A DNA stretch of 64,000 bases, taken from positions 186,001 through 250,000 of the forward strand of contig JAWZYV010010352.1 in assembly GCA_038373885.1 (NCBI GenBank), given 5' to 3'. Below, in pieces: positions 43,130 through 54,968 of this stretch (its first letter is position 1; every line of letters starts with the position of its first letter). The DNA is from Cheiracanthium punctorium (taxonomy: Eukaryota > Arthropoda > Arachnida > Araneae > Cheiracanthiidae). Position numbers and translations under genes: made by a program. The notes under the pieces are model-generated. The model saw only the letters and a list, made by a program, of their open reading frames with translations. It ran no database searches and had not been told where the DNA came from.

Positions 43130-43738
43130 CAGGGTTGTTAAAAACCCAACCCACTGGGTTTTTTCAGAAGAAGGGATGGGGTTTCAGAACATTTGAAAAA
43201 AATTTGCTTATTACTAAATACAACTTAAAGCAATTAATTGATTACAGAAATCAATTAGAAATAAAAAATGGTTAAATTAATAGTAATAACTAATTACAAT
43301 TATTAATCATACATGAAAAAGTGTATAAATCAGTAGCAATAGCAACTCCAATCATGGTTTGCTCTTAGATAAATTGATTATTAGTAATAATTTTAACAGT
43401 GATATACTAGTGCTTAATTAGAACTTTTTAAACTAATGATTTTTTATGGTTAAAAATCTTTATTCATTTTAATACAGATAGGCATAAAAATTTACCCTAG
43501 AAAGTTTTTGTGCCTATGTGAAGTCTGATTTTTTTTCCCCCCTTAGGTAGTGGTGGTGTGGGGGGAGGTAGGGAGCTGTTTATAAACTTTACAAGTGGTG
43601 TACTGATATTAAGTGATGCATTATCTGCATAATTAAAGTTGAAATTTTGAAAAAAACCCAGTTGGGTTTTTTCCAGTGGGCTTTTTCGAAAAAATCCACC
43701 CGGGTTTTTTCAGGTTGGGCAAAATCATAACAACCCTG
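43130..43738. mobile_element. 609-bp hAT MITE with perfect 8-bp duplication
   Basis: GCGATGTG lies at 43122-43129 and 43739-43746. The ends are inverted CAGGGTTGTTA. Inside each end are self-complementary words AACCCAACCCACTGGGTTTT and AAAACCCAGTTGGGTTTT, so each terminus can form its own hairpin. The centre is AT-rich. Confidence 0.95.
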
Positions 43739-43746
43739 GCGATGTG

Positions 43747-44905
43747 TGGGAAAAGCTCAGAAAAGCTACAGCAGTGTGACAAGCTTTTGATTACGATCAA
43801 CATATCTCAATCAAAGTACGCACCTTGCGTGGGACCAATCGAAATCAGTCATCTGTTAATTAAAATGGTCCCTAAAAATAAAATGCCACAGATAATCTGA
43901 ACCTCCATTTTCATAAGTTTTTAAACAGATAATCCATGGATTATCCACAGGAAATTACAGTAATTGGATGTTTAAAAAACCTCCAATTTTTACATAAAAA
44001 AGATCACTATTATAACAAAAAATGGGCAGTTTTGTTTGTTTGCCAGGAGAGCACAGCTTATGTCATCGGATGTGTCGTTCAGAGGTGTACATCCGACCTT
44101 TCTAGAGTTTCCCCACACAACTAGGTCTTCATCAGAAGGATGGGTCTTGAATATTCGGACCCCTTGTAAAGCGGCTGCTGGCGACATCAAGGGGACTTTT
44201 GGAAGAACAGATTACACAACATGTACATGGTGGCCTTCAGTGGTATGTCGGAGCTGAGCCCCTAATGTTCATAATCTAAGCCAATGTCTTAATCCTTGAG
44301 CATTTATGCCCCCCCCCCCCCCGAAAAAAAGAGCGAAAAGTGTCTATTATTAGAGGCTTTCAATGCTTCCAAAATTCAAAAGTATTTTAAAGCCGACTGC
44401 TTGTATAAAGGAAATGACCTGTTGAAATGTGTATCCGCTATTATAGGTTTTCACTGTGTTCACAAATCGAAGGATTTTGTATCTCAAGAGCATCACAGAA
44501 AAGGACCAGTTGAGAAAAGTTATAATAGAAATACTTTAAATTTGTAGTGCATATAGACACTATGATACAAGCACATACCCATAACGTGAGAATTTCCCCC
44601 CCCCCCCAACATTCAATGTCTCTAACAAATGATCAACGAATGACGACGAAGAGAAAAAGAAAGTAAGTTAGTAAAAAAAAAAAAAAAACAGCAATTAACA
44701 ACCCAACTATTCGCGGATAGTATGTGGGAGTGAGAGAAAGTAACACCACACCGTGATCCAGTATCAATAACAGAAACATGCGTTTATGAAACGTGTACTA
44801 TTTAAAACTAAATGGTAAAAGTAGTCTATAAGTGATAGTCACGTGAAAAGTAAGTAACCAGACACCATTAAGACTTAAAGATGACTGCAACTTTGACATC
44901 TGTAT
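43747..44905. other. unassigned DNA with SINE-like segment near 44030-44260
   Basis: ACATGTACATGGTGGCCTTC at about 44218 matches related text at 41060 and 1390. The upstream part (GTCGTTCAGAGGTGTACATC, CACACAACTAGGTCTTCATC) may be the same repeat. Homopolymer C-runs occur at about 44311 and 44596. No gene recognised. Confidence 0.45.
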
Positions 44906-45355
44906 TAGAGATGAGTTTGGGCTCATTTTTTTAAGCCTGAGCCTGCCCGAGGCCGAGAACTTTTCAAATTTTAGCTAGATAAATGACATTCAATTCACTG
45001 ATAGAATCCAATAAATTTTGCCGTTTGTGCAAATTAAAGACAAATATAGTTGCAAACTTTTGATGCACTTTCTAATTCTTTATATCCATGTTTATCAAAT
45101 GATGTCCAATCTTATGACTAATTAAGCAATATAAGCCATCGTTCTGAAATACTCAAAGAGCTTCATGCACCTTCTTGGCACCCGTGCTGGGTTTTTTTTT
45201 TTTTTAAATAAGTACGCTTATTTTCCCCATGAATCACTTTTTAAAATCTGTTTCAAGGAGTGTGTTCAACAAAGGAGGAATTTTTCATGACCCCGAGCCC
45301 GAACGCAATCGTGAATTACAAAACCCAGGTTCGGGCTGAGTCCGTCTCATCTCTA
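44906..45355. mobile_element. 450-bp hAT MITE with perfect 8-bp duplication
   Basis: ATCTGTAT at 44898-44905 and 45356-45363. The ends are inverted TAGAGATGAG, followed by related GGGCTC / GGACTCAGCCCGAACC text. No coding capacity. Confidence 0.93.
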
Positions 45356-45690
45356 ATCTGTATACATTCTATTTTAACACAAAAATCAATATCCAAATTT
45401 GGAAACTTAAAGGAAAAAGAACAAAGCGATTATTGTAATGTACCCAAAAAGTTTTTTTTTTTTTTCTTTGTCCCTGTACCGGAAGCCCGCATTTTTAATC
45501 AGACCTCATCAAACCCCATCTTTCAAAAAAGTTCAGTCATGAATTCATTTGTTTGAAAAAACCTATTTTTAAAATCCGCCCAGACACAGCATTTGAACAG
45601 TACCTGACAGTCAAAATCCCGAATACCATTCAAAATCGAGAATACTATTCGAATAGTGAAACCGCGAATGCTGTTTGAATAGTATTAGCG

Positions 45691-47369
45691 ATTTCTTTCC
45701 CTAGACAGGAAAACAGGAGGCCTAGGGGGCTGCACCCCCCAATTTGATATTTATCTTGCAATTGAAACTTAGTTAATAATTTGATACACAACCTCATAGT
45801 ATGTGGTGCTGGAGGTGCTCCACCACTAGTCTGGCTAGGATTTTACTCCATGCAGACAGGAGACAAATCGGTCAGCTCGATGGATCTGTCTTTTCCTTTC
45901 TTGTTAAAAAGAACCAGATTAGCCCTTTTCCATACAGGAGGGAAAATGCCTTGCTCAAGGCATTTACTAAACAACAAGAACAGTTCCTCGTTAGCCTGAA
46001 AAGCTAACTGAACAATCGCTAGAGGTATCCTGTCCTGTCAGTGGCAGATTAATGCAAGTTTGTCAGGGGGGGGGGGTTACTTTGTCAGTGGGGGCAGTTA
46101 GTTAGAAGATTGACATATACATCCACTCTATGGAAGTAAAATAGGACCTTTTACATTAATTTCCCCTCCACCCCCCTTCAATCTGCCCTTGCATCCTGTC
46201 CTGGAGCTGTGCCCTTATTAAGCGTGCCCAGAGCTGCTTCTAGTTCCTTCATTTCTTTCCCTAGACAGGAAAACAGGAGGCCTAGGGGGCTGCACCCCCC
46301 AATTTGATATTTATCTTGCAATTGAAACTTAGTTAATAATTTGATACACAACCTCATAGTATGTGGTGCTGGAGGTGCTCCACCACTAGTCTGGCTAGGA
46401 TTTTACTCCATGCAGACAGGAGACAAATCGGTCAGCTCGATGGATCTGTCTTTTCCTTTCTTGTTAAAAAGAACCAGATTAGCCCTTTTCCATACAGGAG
46501 GGAAAACGCCTTGCTCAAGGCATTTACTAAACAACAAGAACAGTTCCTCGTTAGCCTGAAAAGCTAACTGAACAATCGCTAGAGGTATCCTGTCCTGTCA
46601 GTGGCAGATTAATGCAAGTTTGTCAGGGGGGGTGGTTACTTTGTCAGTGGGGGCAGTTAGTTAGAAGATTGACATATACATCCACTCAATGGAAGTAAAA
46701 TAGGACCTTTTACATTAATTTCCCCTCCACCCCCCTTCAATCTGCCCTTGCATCCTGTCCTGGAGCTGTGCCCTTATTAAGCGTGCCCAGAGCTGCTTCT
46801 AGTTCCTTCATTTCTTTCCCTAGACAGGAAAACAGGAGGCCTAGGGGGCTGCACCCCCCAATTTGATATTTATCTTGCAATTGAAACTTAGTTAATAATT
46901 TGATACACAACCTCATAGTATGTGGTGCTGGAGGTGCTCCACCACTAGTCTGGCTAGGATTTTACTCCATGCAGACAGGAGACAAATCGGTCAGCTCGAT
47001 GGATCTGTCTTTTCCTTTCTTGTTAAAAAGAACCAGATTAGCCCTTTTCCATACAGGAGGGAAAATGCCTTGCTCAAGGCATTTACTAAACAACAAGAAC
47101 AGTTCCTCGTTAGCCTGAAAAGCTAACTGAACAATCGCTAGAGGTATCCTGTCCTGTCAGTGGCAGATTAATGCAAGTTTGTCAGGGGGGGGGGTTACTT
47201 TGTCAGTGGGGGCAGTTAGTTAGAAGATTGACATATACATCCACTCTATGGAAGTAAAATAGGACCTTTTACATTAATTTCCCCTCCACCCCCCTTCAAT
47301 CTGCCCTTGCATCCTGTCCTGGAGCTGTGCCCTTATTAAGCGTGCCCAGAGCTGCTTCTAGTTCCTTCA
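45691..47369. repeat. three tandem 560-bp units (LINE fragment plus MITE)
   Basis: ATTTCTTTCCCTAGACAGGA starts at 45691, 46251 and 46810. The three units are almost identical, differing mainly in a G-run length and a few bases (for example AATGCC/AACGCC). Each unit contains one ~155-bp MITE and one piece of reverse-transcriptase gene on the minus strand. The near identity shows recent amplification. Plus-strand frames here are antisense to the LINE. Confidence 0.97.
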
Positions 47370-47403
47370 TGGTGAATGGTGGATCGTCATCTGTGAGATT
47401 CGG
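45700..47403 (-). pseudogene. non-LTR (LINE) reverse transcriptase fragment, triplicated
   Basis: Minus strand from 47403: NLTDDDPPFTMKELEAALGT and NKGTAPGQD, then the MITE, then FQANEELFLLFSKCLEQGIF, PPVWKRANLVLFNKKGKDRS, a changed LSPVCME and, after a shift, KILARLVVEHLQHHI. This is the fingers/palm start of LINE RT (KAPGxDGI, FPxxWKxAxVV..PKPGK, YRPIxLL). The catalytic FADD box is not included. The same fragment repeats in the two left units. Clade uncertain (R1/I/CR1-like). Confidence 0.85.
46035..46192. mobile_element. hAT MITE of the CAGTGGCAGATTAA family, unit 1
   Basis: Begins CAGTGGCAGATTAATGC and ends CAATCTGCCCTTG, an inverted match to the MITE at 33548-33709. The flanks share TCCTGT (six of eight bases). 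Copies at about 46595-46750 and 47154-47312 are in the duplicated units. It interrupts the LINE frame right after GQD, so it predates the triplication. Confidence 0.85.
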
Positions 47404-47438
47404 CCTTGCCCCCCCCCCCCCTTGATCAAGCAGCTGTC

Positions 47439-48072
47439 TTACTTGGGAATGTAGAGCTTATTTAGCCTTATTCTCTTAGACTGCTCCAACCTTTCTTCAC
47501 CAATGTGAAGGGTTGTGACAATTCTAAGATGGTCTGTACCCGTTTCAAGGTCGAACCAGGTGGTTAAAAAAAAATTGTTCTTATCAGTTATGGGCTCATC
47601 ATGATTTTTTATAATCAAATTGTCATTTTCACCAATGCACTCGATGTCTTGGTATGATTCGAAATTCTTATCTGCATCTATTTCAGATGCCATTTTGCCA
47701 GTATTGACAAGGACAGCATTAAAGTGATTATCCAATCTCATATTTTTGAAAAAAAGATTGGAATTTTCCAAAAGTTTTATTGGCAATGCAATATCGTAAT
47801 TTTTACCTTGCATGAGTTTACTAATCAGATTGACATGATTCAATACCTCATACCATAAGACAACAAAACAAAGAAATTTGAATTACTGTATTTGCATAAG
47901 CAGACCAGATGCTTCCTCTCTTACTGAACTGTCGATATCCTTGTCTTTGTAAATGCTAAGCAATGCATCACTTATTTGGTCAATTTGAAGCCTCAACAGC
48001 TTTACAGCATCAATACAACTTTACCATCTGGTGTCACTGAGAGACTTTAATGTTAGTTCTTTAACAGATTTT
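47439..48072 (-). pseudogene. hAT (TTF/ZMYM1-like) transposase fragment
   Basis: Minus strand: KELTLKSLSDTRW, a TAA, SCIDAVKLLRLQIDQISDAL, a second TAA near 47890, then LWYEVLNHVNLISKLMQGKN, KNMRLDNHFNAVLVNTGKMA and DKNNFFLTTWFDLETGTDHL. This order (SDTRW..., then NxISKxMQ, then the region before the C-terminal dimerisation block) is that of the zinc-finger MYM/TTF hAT group found in many arthropods. N-terminal finger, first catalytic Asp and C-terminus are missing. It fits the hAT ends at 48324 and 35091. Confidence 0.82.
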
Positions 48073-48332
48073 TAATGGAGCTGGAGGATTTTAAATCAAA
48101 TAAGTATACTGCGCTTGTTGCCAGATATTCATAATACATAAAACACACATTCTATACATAAATACATAAAATTAAATTAAATTGTTTCATTAGGTTTTTT
48201 TCGAATAAATTCAGAAGCTCCACTGAGATTTTTTTTTCTCATTTTATTTAGGTAATTTTGCACCCCCTGGATTACTTTTACCCCGTGTCGGCGCATGGAC
48301 TGATGGAGTGTTAGTCCGGCCCTGGCTACGGT

Positions 48333-50059
48333 TTTGCTGCACATGTGTACTTGTATGTCGAATCTGTTCCAACAAAATTCTCTTTGTGCTTTTTCATAAA
48401 CTGTCCGTGTCTATGAAAAGGAGGGGGAGAAAGTATAATTTCATAAATCGCTTTCTTTTTAAATTTACAGCATATTAAGTAGTTAGAATGCAGCTTTTAC
48501 ATTATGGAAACATTAAAATCTTAATTAATTAATCACAGTTACTTAGAGTCAATAGCAGCAGAAAGTTTTTACTTGGGGGGGGGGCAGGTCAAGATCCACA
48601 ATTTAGTAAGTAGGGAAATCTGAAGACCTGTAATTATTTTTTGTCCAGGGCCACTAAGACCCCAGGCACATCCCTGGTTTATAATTCTAAATCAACACAA
48701 ATTATATATGTATGTAACTGTCTCAGTCTGCATCCAATCTTTTGGCAGAGATTTGAAAAATTGAAAATTTGAGTCAATTTATGTTCCATGTGTTGTTAAT
48801 ATTTTATCACCATTTTAAAAATTTAGTTCTAAAAGACAACACATTAAATTGGGGATTTTCTTTTCCTTTATATGCTTTCTTAAATATTAAATATCCACAG
48901 AAATTGAGCTTGATTGAAATTAGATGTTTAACTAACCCAGAATTAAAAAGAAACAAATAACAGTATGTTTAAATAATATAGAAGCTTTCATGTATTGCTT
49001 ATATTCTAACAAAATAGCATGAAAATAGACATGTTTCCTGCTAACACCGAAGAAATGTTATGTCTGTATTCAGAATTTGGTTTCTAAGGAACTATTAAAC
49101 AAACAGGATTTATACAGATTTCAAAGCTTCTGTTTTCCTGACTTCTACTGCACATAAGTTTTTTTTTCTTGACTTTTTATATTGCATGCTTTTGTGGACT
49201 TCATACTTTATTTATTTTCAGTGTTACTTAGTTTATTTCAAAACTTACACATTTTGAAATTTTATTTATTATAAAATCCTGATTATTGCAAATTCAAAAT
49301 CAGTTAAATTAGGGAGAGGGCCTTATAATTCCCCCCTCTTTCACTACCCCGGTGATGACATCACAGCTGCCGTTTGTGATAATGTCACAATTTGTAGCAG
49401 TGGAAACCACTGGGAATGCATTTTGTCCTCTGTCCAAACAATTGGATTGGGAGTAGGGGGGCTTATAATCGGAATTTTACAGTAAACAGTACATGATAAA
49501 TATATTTATAAAAAAATTTTATTTGACAATACTTCAAAAAGTATGCTTTTTAATAATTTAAAGATTAAGTATATTTCAATGAAACAAGGTATGTTTAAAT
49601 ATGACACATAACATATTTTGAAAAAATTTTTTAAGTTTAGAAAAGAAAGTGAAAATAATTTCTACAACTTATCAAAATTAGAAATTATGTGTTAAAATTA
49701 GAAATTATGAGTTGGAAATTTTTACAAAACCCAAGTTTTGAATTAAAATGAGTGATATGAAAGTTTAGATTTCAAGAAATAGTTTGTTTTAAAAATATAT
49801 GATAAATCAAAGAAATTTTGTTCATTTCCTTCAGTGATTTGCCAACTAAGCAGTATTAATCAAACAGAAATTACAACTTTCCTTAAAATATAACATTTTA
49901 AAATCTTCGTTTAAATTAAGTACATAAACTGGTAAAATAATCCACTTGAAATAATTTTAAAGTGAGGGTTTTTCTCTCCAGGCAACTCAAAAAATCAAGG
50001 TATAGGTACAGTTAAAAATTTTGCAGTTCTTGTATTTTAATGTAAATTTCAATATTAAA
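48333..50059. other. intron DNA, mostly unassigned
   Basis: A possible pogo-type end lies at about 49460-49490 (GGGGGGCTTATAATCGGAAT then TTTTACAGTA), with a related CCTTATAATTCCCCCC at 49322. The partner terminus is not certain. The rest is AT-rich without coding motifs. Confidence 0.4.
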
Positions 50060-50412
50060 GGATTCTGCTTCAAGTTTTAATTGCTTCTTTTTTAGCTTCA
50101 GCTCTTTCATTTCAAACTCTAGTTTCGTTTTTTTTTTTTTAAAAAAAGCTTTTTGTTTTCTTCATCTAACTTTGACTTATAAATAATGTCTAAAAGCTCT
50201 TGATATCTTTGACAAGCTCCTCCGACATAAGTTTTTTTTTTTTTGTCAATATTAATATGTTGTATTCCTCTTGCCTAGTAGATAGCATCATAAGCATGCC
50301 TTTTACTTATAACTGTTTATTCATGCATGTTTTCAATTGATAAAGACTTATTAATCATAAAACCACTTTCCACAGAAGCATTGGCATGGGACAAAATGAA
50401 GCATATTTTCAT
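50060..50412 (-). pseudogene. hAT-like transposase C-terminal fragment
   Basis: Minus strand from 50412: MKICFILSHANASVESGFMI, NKSLSIENMHE, TAA, TVISKRHAYDAIY, TAG, GIQHINIDKKK, then a charged coiled coil RYQELLDIIYKSKLDEENKK and, after an A-run, ELKLKKKQLKLEAE. The LSHxNAxVExGFxINK pattern is the conserved end of a transposase group common in arthropod genomes. Decayed sequence up to about 50860 may be more of it. Confidence 0.75.
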
Positions 50413-51181
50413 TAAATGCTATAGTTCTGTATATTTGAAATTATTTGTGAGAAAACTTGCTTAAAATCTGTCAACACCTTGCTTTTTAAGAACAGAAAAA
50501 TTAATTTAGAAGTTTTCCTTCAATTCATTCTTGCTGGAAGAACACAATGTATGACTATCTGCTGAATCAAGAGCAGATAATTTTATAACACATACATCAT
50601 ATTTAACACATCATCATTTGGCTTCTTCAGGAAACTGATTACTGAATACTGTGATGATCATAGTTTTAAATTTTTGATATGAGTTGGCTTTGTGGCATGG
50701 GAACAGATTGCTTCCCCGTATGGCTCAATTTAAAACTTTTACAACAAACTTTTGCAATATGGTTTATGAGAGTCATCTGGAACATCTGATAACCATGATG
50801 AAATATGTGGATACAAAGCAGCATCCAACTATTGATAATTAAATAGTTTTTGTTTGCCATATCTGATATATAGTCACTAATCCAAAAAATAAATAACTAG
50901 TGCACAAGCACATATATAAATAAGGCATGTTCACTGAAGAATTCACAATCTGATCTTACATTGCAGTACATCAGAAATGCACGTATACACTGCAAGATAG
51001 AAAATTTTTCTTCAATTCACATCTCCGGTGTACATGAAATTGATCATGATGCAATGAAAAGATATCATGGTTTAATGCTCATAAGCAAATTTCCCAAGAT
51101 AAGACCCTTTCTTGCTACTATGACCTTGTTGTTATGTAGTGATCACCATAGGCCAAAACAAGATCTGGACTTCTTAATCTG
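50413..51181. other. probable further hAT-like decay, then unassigned
   Basis: A 64-codon minus frame at 50860-50666 (HIFHHGYQMFQMTLINHIA) could be upstream transposase sequence, but I cannot match it. No other feature before the BEL element. Confidence 0.4.
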
Positions 51182-51189
51182 AGAAGTGC

Positions 51190-51472
51190 TGTTTCAAATT
51201 CATATTCAAGCTGGTCCAGTGGTAGTCGAATCTCTGAATCAAAATCAAAAGTTCCACGAAAAGAAGCACAGGCTACTTAAAATATAAACTGATTTATTAA
51301 CAGGAATACAATTTAACAAAAATCCATCACCACAAAATCAAAATCAGATAATCGAATACGGTCCAGCCAACCAACCCGTCAAACTTTTCGAGACTGAAGA
51401 ATGAATATCAGTTCAATTATCCAGCAAGAAGGAATCACGCCATCTACATTTGTTAATTTAAACTCATTTGCA
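51190..51472 (-). repeat. BEL/Pao 3' LTR
   Basis: On the minus strand it begins TGCAAATGAG and ends TTTGAAACA. It matches 57250-57527 closely, with about 25 substitutions and a small indel around 51298 by eye. Confidence 0.9.
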
Positions 51473-51849
51473 ATGCTCCCCACTGTGAACTCTGCTGAGT
51501 TCAGAAAAGTGAATTAAATCCATGAATTTTTCTGTTGCAAATAAAATGAATTCCAAATTAAAAAAATTTAAAGATAACTCTACAACTAATCTTACAAGTG
51601 TATTAATGAATCCTCAAAACACACAATTCAATTCATACAATCGATACTTAAAAATGTTAATACCAGGAATTAAAACTTGATTAAACTAAAATTTATATTC
51701 AAGTTTGCATTAAAACTGAGCTAATTAAAATAAATAATTAGCATTTAAATTTAGTTTAAGATAACTGACTTTAAGAACTCAACTTAGTCCAATGAATTCA
51801 ATCTATTAATTTTAATTAAAAGCATCTCAAGCAATTTTTTTTTTCTGTA

Positions 51850-53345
51850 AAGTTCCAATGGATACAGGTGCTGGACCGAACGTCTTATAACACCTGTAGG
51901 AGTTTTGAGCTCTCAGGCTCGCACTTTCTGATCACATCCATAATGTACTTTCACAATTTTTCCCAATTTCCACAAAAGTTTTGCCTTGTTGACCCCCTCA
52001 ATCAACACAATATCCCCGTCTTTCAAATTTTCGTATGGATTGGAAGTTTTCAATTGGTGTGCATTTCTAAGCTCTAATAGGTAATTCTGTTTCCACCTAG
52101 TCCACAGTTGTTTCCCTAACAGGTCCTGGTATCTTTTTCATTTTGTCCAGACGTCTTGCCTGAGCTTTCAATTATTTCAGAAAACATTACAGGAAATATT
52201 GAATGTTTGCATCCAAAATTTAAAAAATGAGTTGGTGTTAATGATTGCGGTGTATCAATTTCATTATATACATGTGTTAATGGATGTGAATTCAGGACCG
52301 CCTCTACTTCTAAAACAGTAGACATTTCTTCAAAGCTTAACAGAGCTCTTCCAAGAATTTTTCTTATACACACCTTCATGGATTGTACGAGTCTTTCATA
52401 AAACCCTCTCCACCAAGTGGCACATTCAACAATATACTTCCAAACAATTCCTTCTTTAGCAATAAAATTTTTGAATGCTTCATCATTTAAAATTTTTGAA
52501 TATCAATGAATCTCTTTTTCACTTCATTTAAAAGTTTTGGCATTGTCAGAGTAAATCACTTGACAATTACCTCAACGCGACGTAAATCTCCTGAATGCCA
52601 GAAAGAAGCAATGTGTCGTCATATTCATAACCAGCTCCAAATGCAAGGCTCTTGTTACAGCACACGTAAATAGTACGATATAGGATTTGTGCATATCTTG
52701 AAGATTTTTGACGTACACTGAACGAATAAAATCGATCCTGCAAACAGAAAAGGTGGGAATTTCAGCCACTCTATCCTCAATAGCTGAGATGTCAATTGAT
52801 TGGCAGGTTTAGCTGAGTATTTCTGACATATAAGACATTTTCCAGACATTGGGATCCAAAATCTAGCTCAAATTTGGGCCAGTGTTGCCGAAGTCCATCC
52901 ATGTATAATATTATTATGCTCCTGCTTGACAATCAGTTCAGTTAAGTAAGAATTCTTAGGGAGTATAATTGGGTGTTTTTCTTCAACTGTAAGGGTTGAA
53001 TAATCCAGCCGTCCTCCAAGTCGACCTTCTTCATTGAAAAAGGGAGCGAAATTAAATAAAGGGCTAACTTTCTTAATTGATTTCTTTTTTATTAGATCAT
53101 TAACTTTGGGGAAAAAATTCACTTTGTTCAGCTTTAACCGAATAAAGCTTTGTGCTCTCAAGCTCTTCCGTTGTCAAGACTGCATTTGTTGCCTTTCCAG
53201 TTCTTTTCAACTTTAGTACGAAGTACTTTATCAAAGCAGTGACCCTCAGGAGTCCTCTTAAGTTACTAAACCTTGAAAGATCAAACAAATTTTTTTCTAA
53301 CTGTACTAAAACATTCAAATTGACAGACGACATTATTGGTCTTTT
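51850..53345 (-). pseudogene. BEL/Pao integrase
   Basis: Zinc-binding region: KHPIILPKNSYLTELIVKQE, HNNIIHGW. Core: CRIDFIRSVYVKN with KSYIVLFTCAVTRALHLELV (first Asp), QVIYSDNAKTFK near 52545 (second Asp) and ATWWRGFYERLVQSMK near 52395 (Glu), so the DDE triad survives. C-terminal part: VLGRALL-like KILGRALLSFEEMSTVLEVE, then LGKQLWTRWKQNYLLELRNA, KLLWKLGKIVKVHYG and RRSVQHLYPLELY near 51855. Stops and shifts lie at about 52500 and 51935. Confidence 0.9.
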
Positions 53346-53552
53346 TCATTTCTAACATCTGATCATGTGCGCCGATCTCTCCTTTAGATATCGGCCATTA
53401 ATTTGAGCAAAATCTAAGCCACTCTGGGCCATAGAGCCCATTTGAACTGTTAGGCAACTCAGATGCTCGTATACCTCTCGTGATCAAATCTGCGATGTTT
53501 TCCTTTCCTGGCAATGGTTCCAATTTAATGGCACAGACAAAGCTTGAATCTC

Positions 53553-53895
53553 TTACTGTCTGTTTCTAAGAAATGTTTTAAATTTCAGTGGAGATCCTCT
53601 TACCCAAAAGAACATAATCTTGGAGTCTGTCCAAAAATAATGCGAAAGATTCATCTTAAAAACTTGTTTGATGCGGTTGCTTAGTCCGACAGCCAATAGG
53701 GCACTCATTAGCTCCAACCTGGACAAAGAAAGCATTTTCAAAGGGGCTACTCTATTTTTTGGATACCACAAACATTATATAAACCTGTCCTTCCTTTAAA
53801 AGGATTCTTAAGTACGCAACCACACCAAACGACCTGGGGCTTGTATCTGCAAAACAATGTAAATCCATTCTTTCCACGTCTTGATAAAATAGGTT
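53553..53895 (-). pseudogene. BEL/Pao RNase H
   Basis: Minus strand: MDLHCFADTSPRSFGVVAYL (Asp), a frameshift near 53765, NRVAPLKMLSLSRLELMSAL (Glu) and HYFWTDSKIMFFWVRGSPLK (Asp). All three metal ligands are visible. A stop at 53553 is followed by decayed sequence up to the integrase. Confidence 0.85.
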
Positions 53896-54310
53896 ATGCA
53901 AATAATATCGTGGCACGGAATAACCATTTAAATCAGTAACATCTTCACACCATCTCTTCTAAATTGATGTTAAATGATCTGATTGGTGTTAAAAGTCATA
54001 TTCCAACCTATTTCATATTTCCAAACTTGCTGGATCAAATATTTAACTGTCAAAGTAAACGGCCTAAGAATATGAAGGGGATCAAATATTCTACCGACAG
54101 CCTGCAGCAAATAATATTTAGTATCAATTCGTCTAGAAAGAAACGTCATTACGGTTGTATATCAAAATAGAGTGAATCCTCGTCACAATTCCTCGATACT
54201 TGCAATACCTTGCACGGATTATTTTTTCTTTCAGACACTACTTCCATGTCTTCCGAAACAATCCCCACCTCTTTCCACCATTCACAGAGTTCTTTGGAAT
54301 TGGTCTGCCA

Positions 54311-54968
54311 TTAGTGTAATTTCATAGACGCACTTTCAAAAATTTTTATACACTCCAATGAAGAGGTAAGTGCTTCTTCAGCTGTTTTATCTCTGTCAAT
54401 GATGTCATCCACATATATCCTTGCATTCAGAAATTTGATGGTTTTTGGAAATTCATCTCTATATTTATTAATATGATGTTTGATAGTTGAAGCTAATATC
54501 CAAGGACTGCTGCTTATTCCAAGCAATACCCTCATAAACCGATAAATTTTAGGTACTTGCGAATTACATTCTGGATCTTCAGAGATGAAAAACCGCAAAA
54601 CATCTCTATCCTTCTTGTCTACTTCTATCTGCAGAAAGGTCTGAGTGATATCAATAATATAAGCAATAGGATTAAGACGAAAATACATCAATTCAGATGT
54701 CGGGATACAGATGTGACCCTGAGTGCAAACAGTCATTTAAGGACAACTGACCATAATTGTGCGAGGAGGCGTTGAACACAATGTGTAGCTTACTAGTAAC
54801 TCTATCCTCTTTCAAAACTTCTCTATGAGGCAAATAAAAGACAACTTGATTCTTCTTGGGTTGCTTATTTTCATGGACAATTTCAATAATATTTTGTTTT
54901 AAATAATCTCGCAAGACTTCTCGGAACGAGCAAAAGAGATTAGGATTATTACGTAAACGATTCATCAA
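54311..54968 (-). pseudogene. BEL/Pao reverse transcriptase
   Basis: Two overlapping frames: FREVLRD...VFYLPHREVLKED and LHIVFNASSHNYGQLSLNDC, then a shift near 54715 into IAYIIDITQTFLQIEVDKKD (first Asp), FMRVLLGISSSPWILASTIK and LNARIYVDDIIDRDKTAEEA, where the YVDD box is intact. It ends at a stop at 54311, then decayed thumb sequence. Confidence 0.9.

Larger units (their letters stand above)
35091..48324 (-). mobile_element. probable single hAT element expanded to 13.2 kb
   Basis: Left end CAGGGCCGGATTTAGCC at 35091 and right end, read inward, CAGGGCCGGACTAACAC at 48324 are inverted. Both go on to similar words (CAGTCCGCGC / CAGTCCATGCGC; TGCACCCC / GGGGTGCAAAATT). The 8 bp outside are GCTATGGC (35083-35090) and GCTACGGT (48325-48332), six matches with two transitions. 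A minus-strand hAT transposase relic at 47439-48072 fits the right end. All else between is nested. Two independent relatives remain possible. Confidence 0.6.

Noticed and set aside
45781..47126. Pairs of repeated plus-strand frames of 68-72 codons
   Set aside because: They are antisense to the LINE reverse transcriptase fragment and repeat only because the DNA unit is triplicated.
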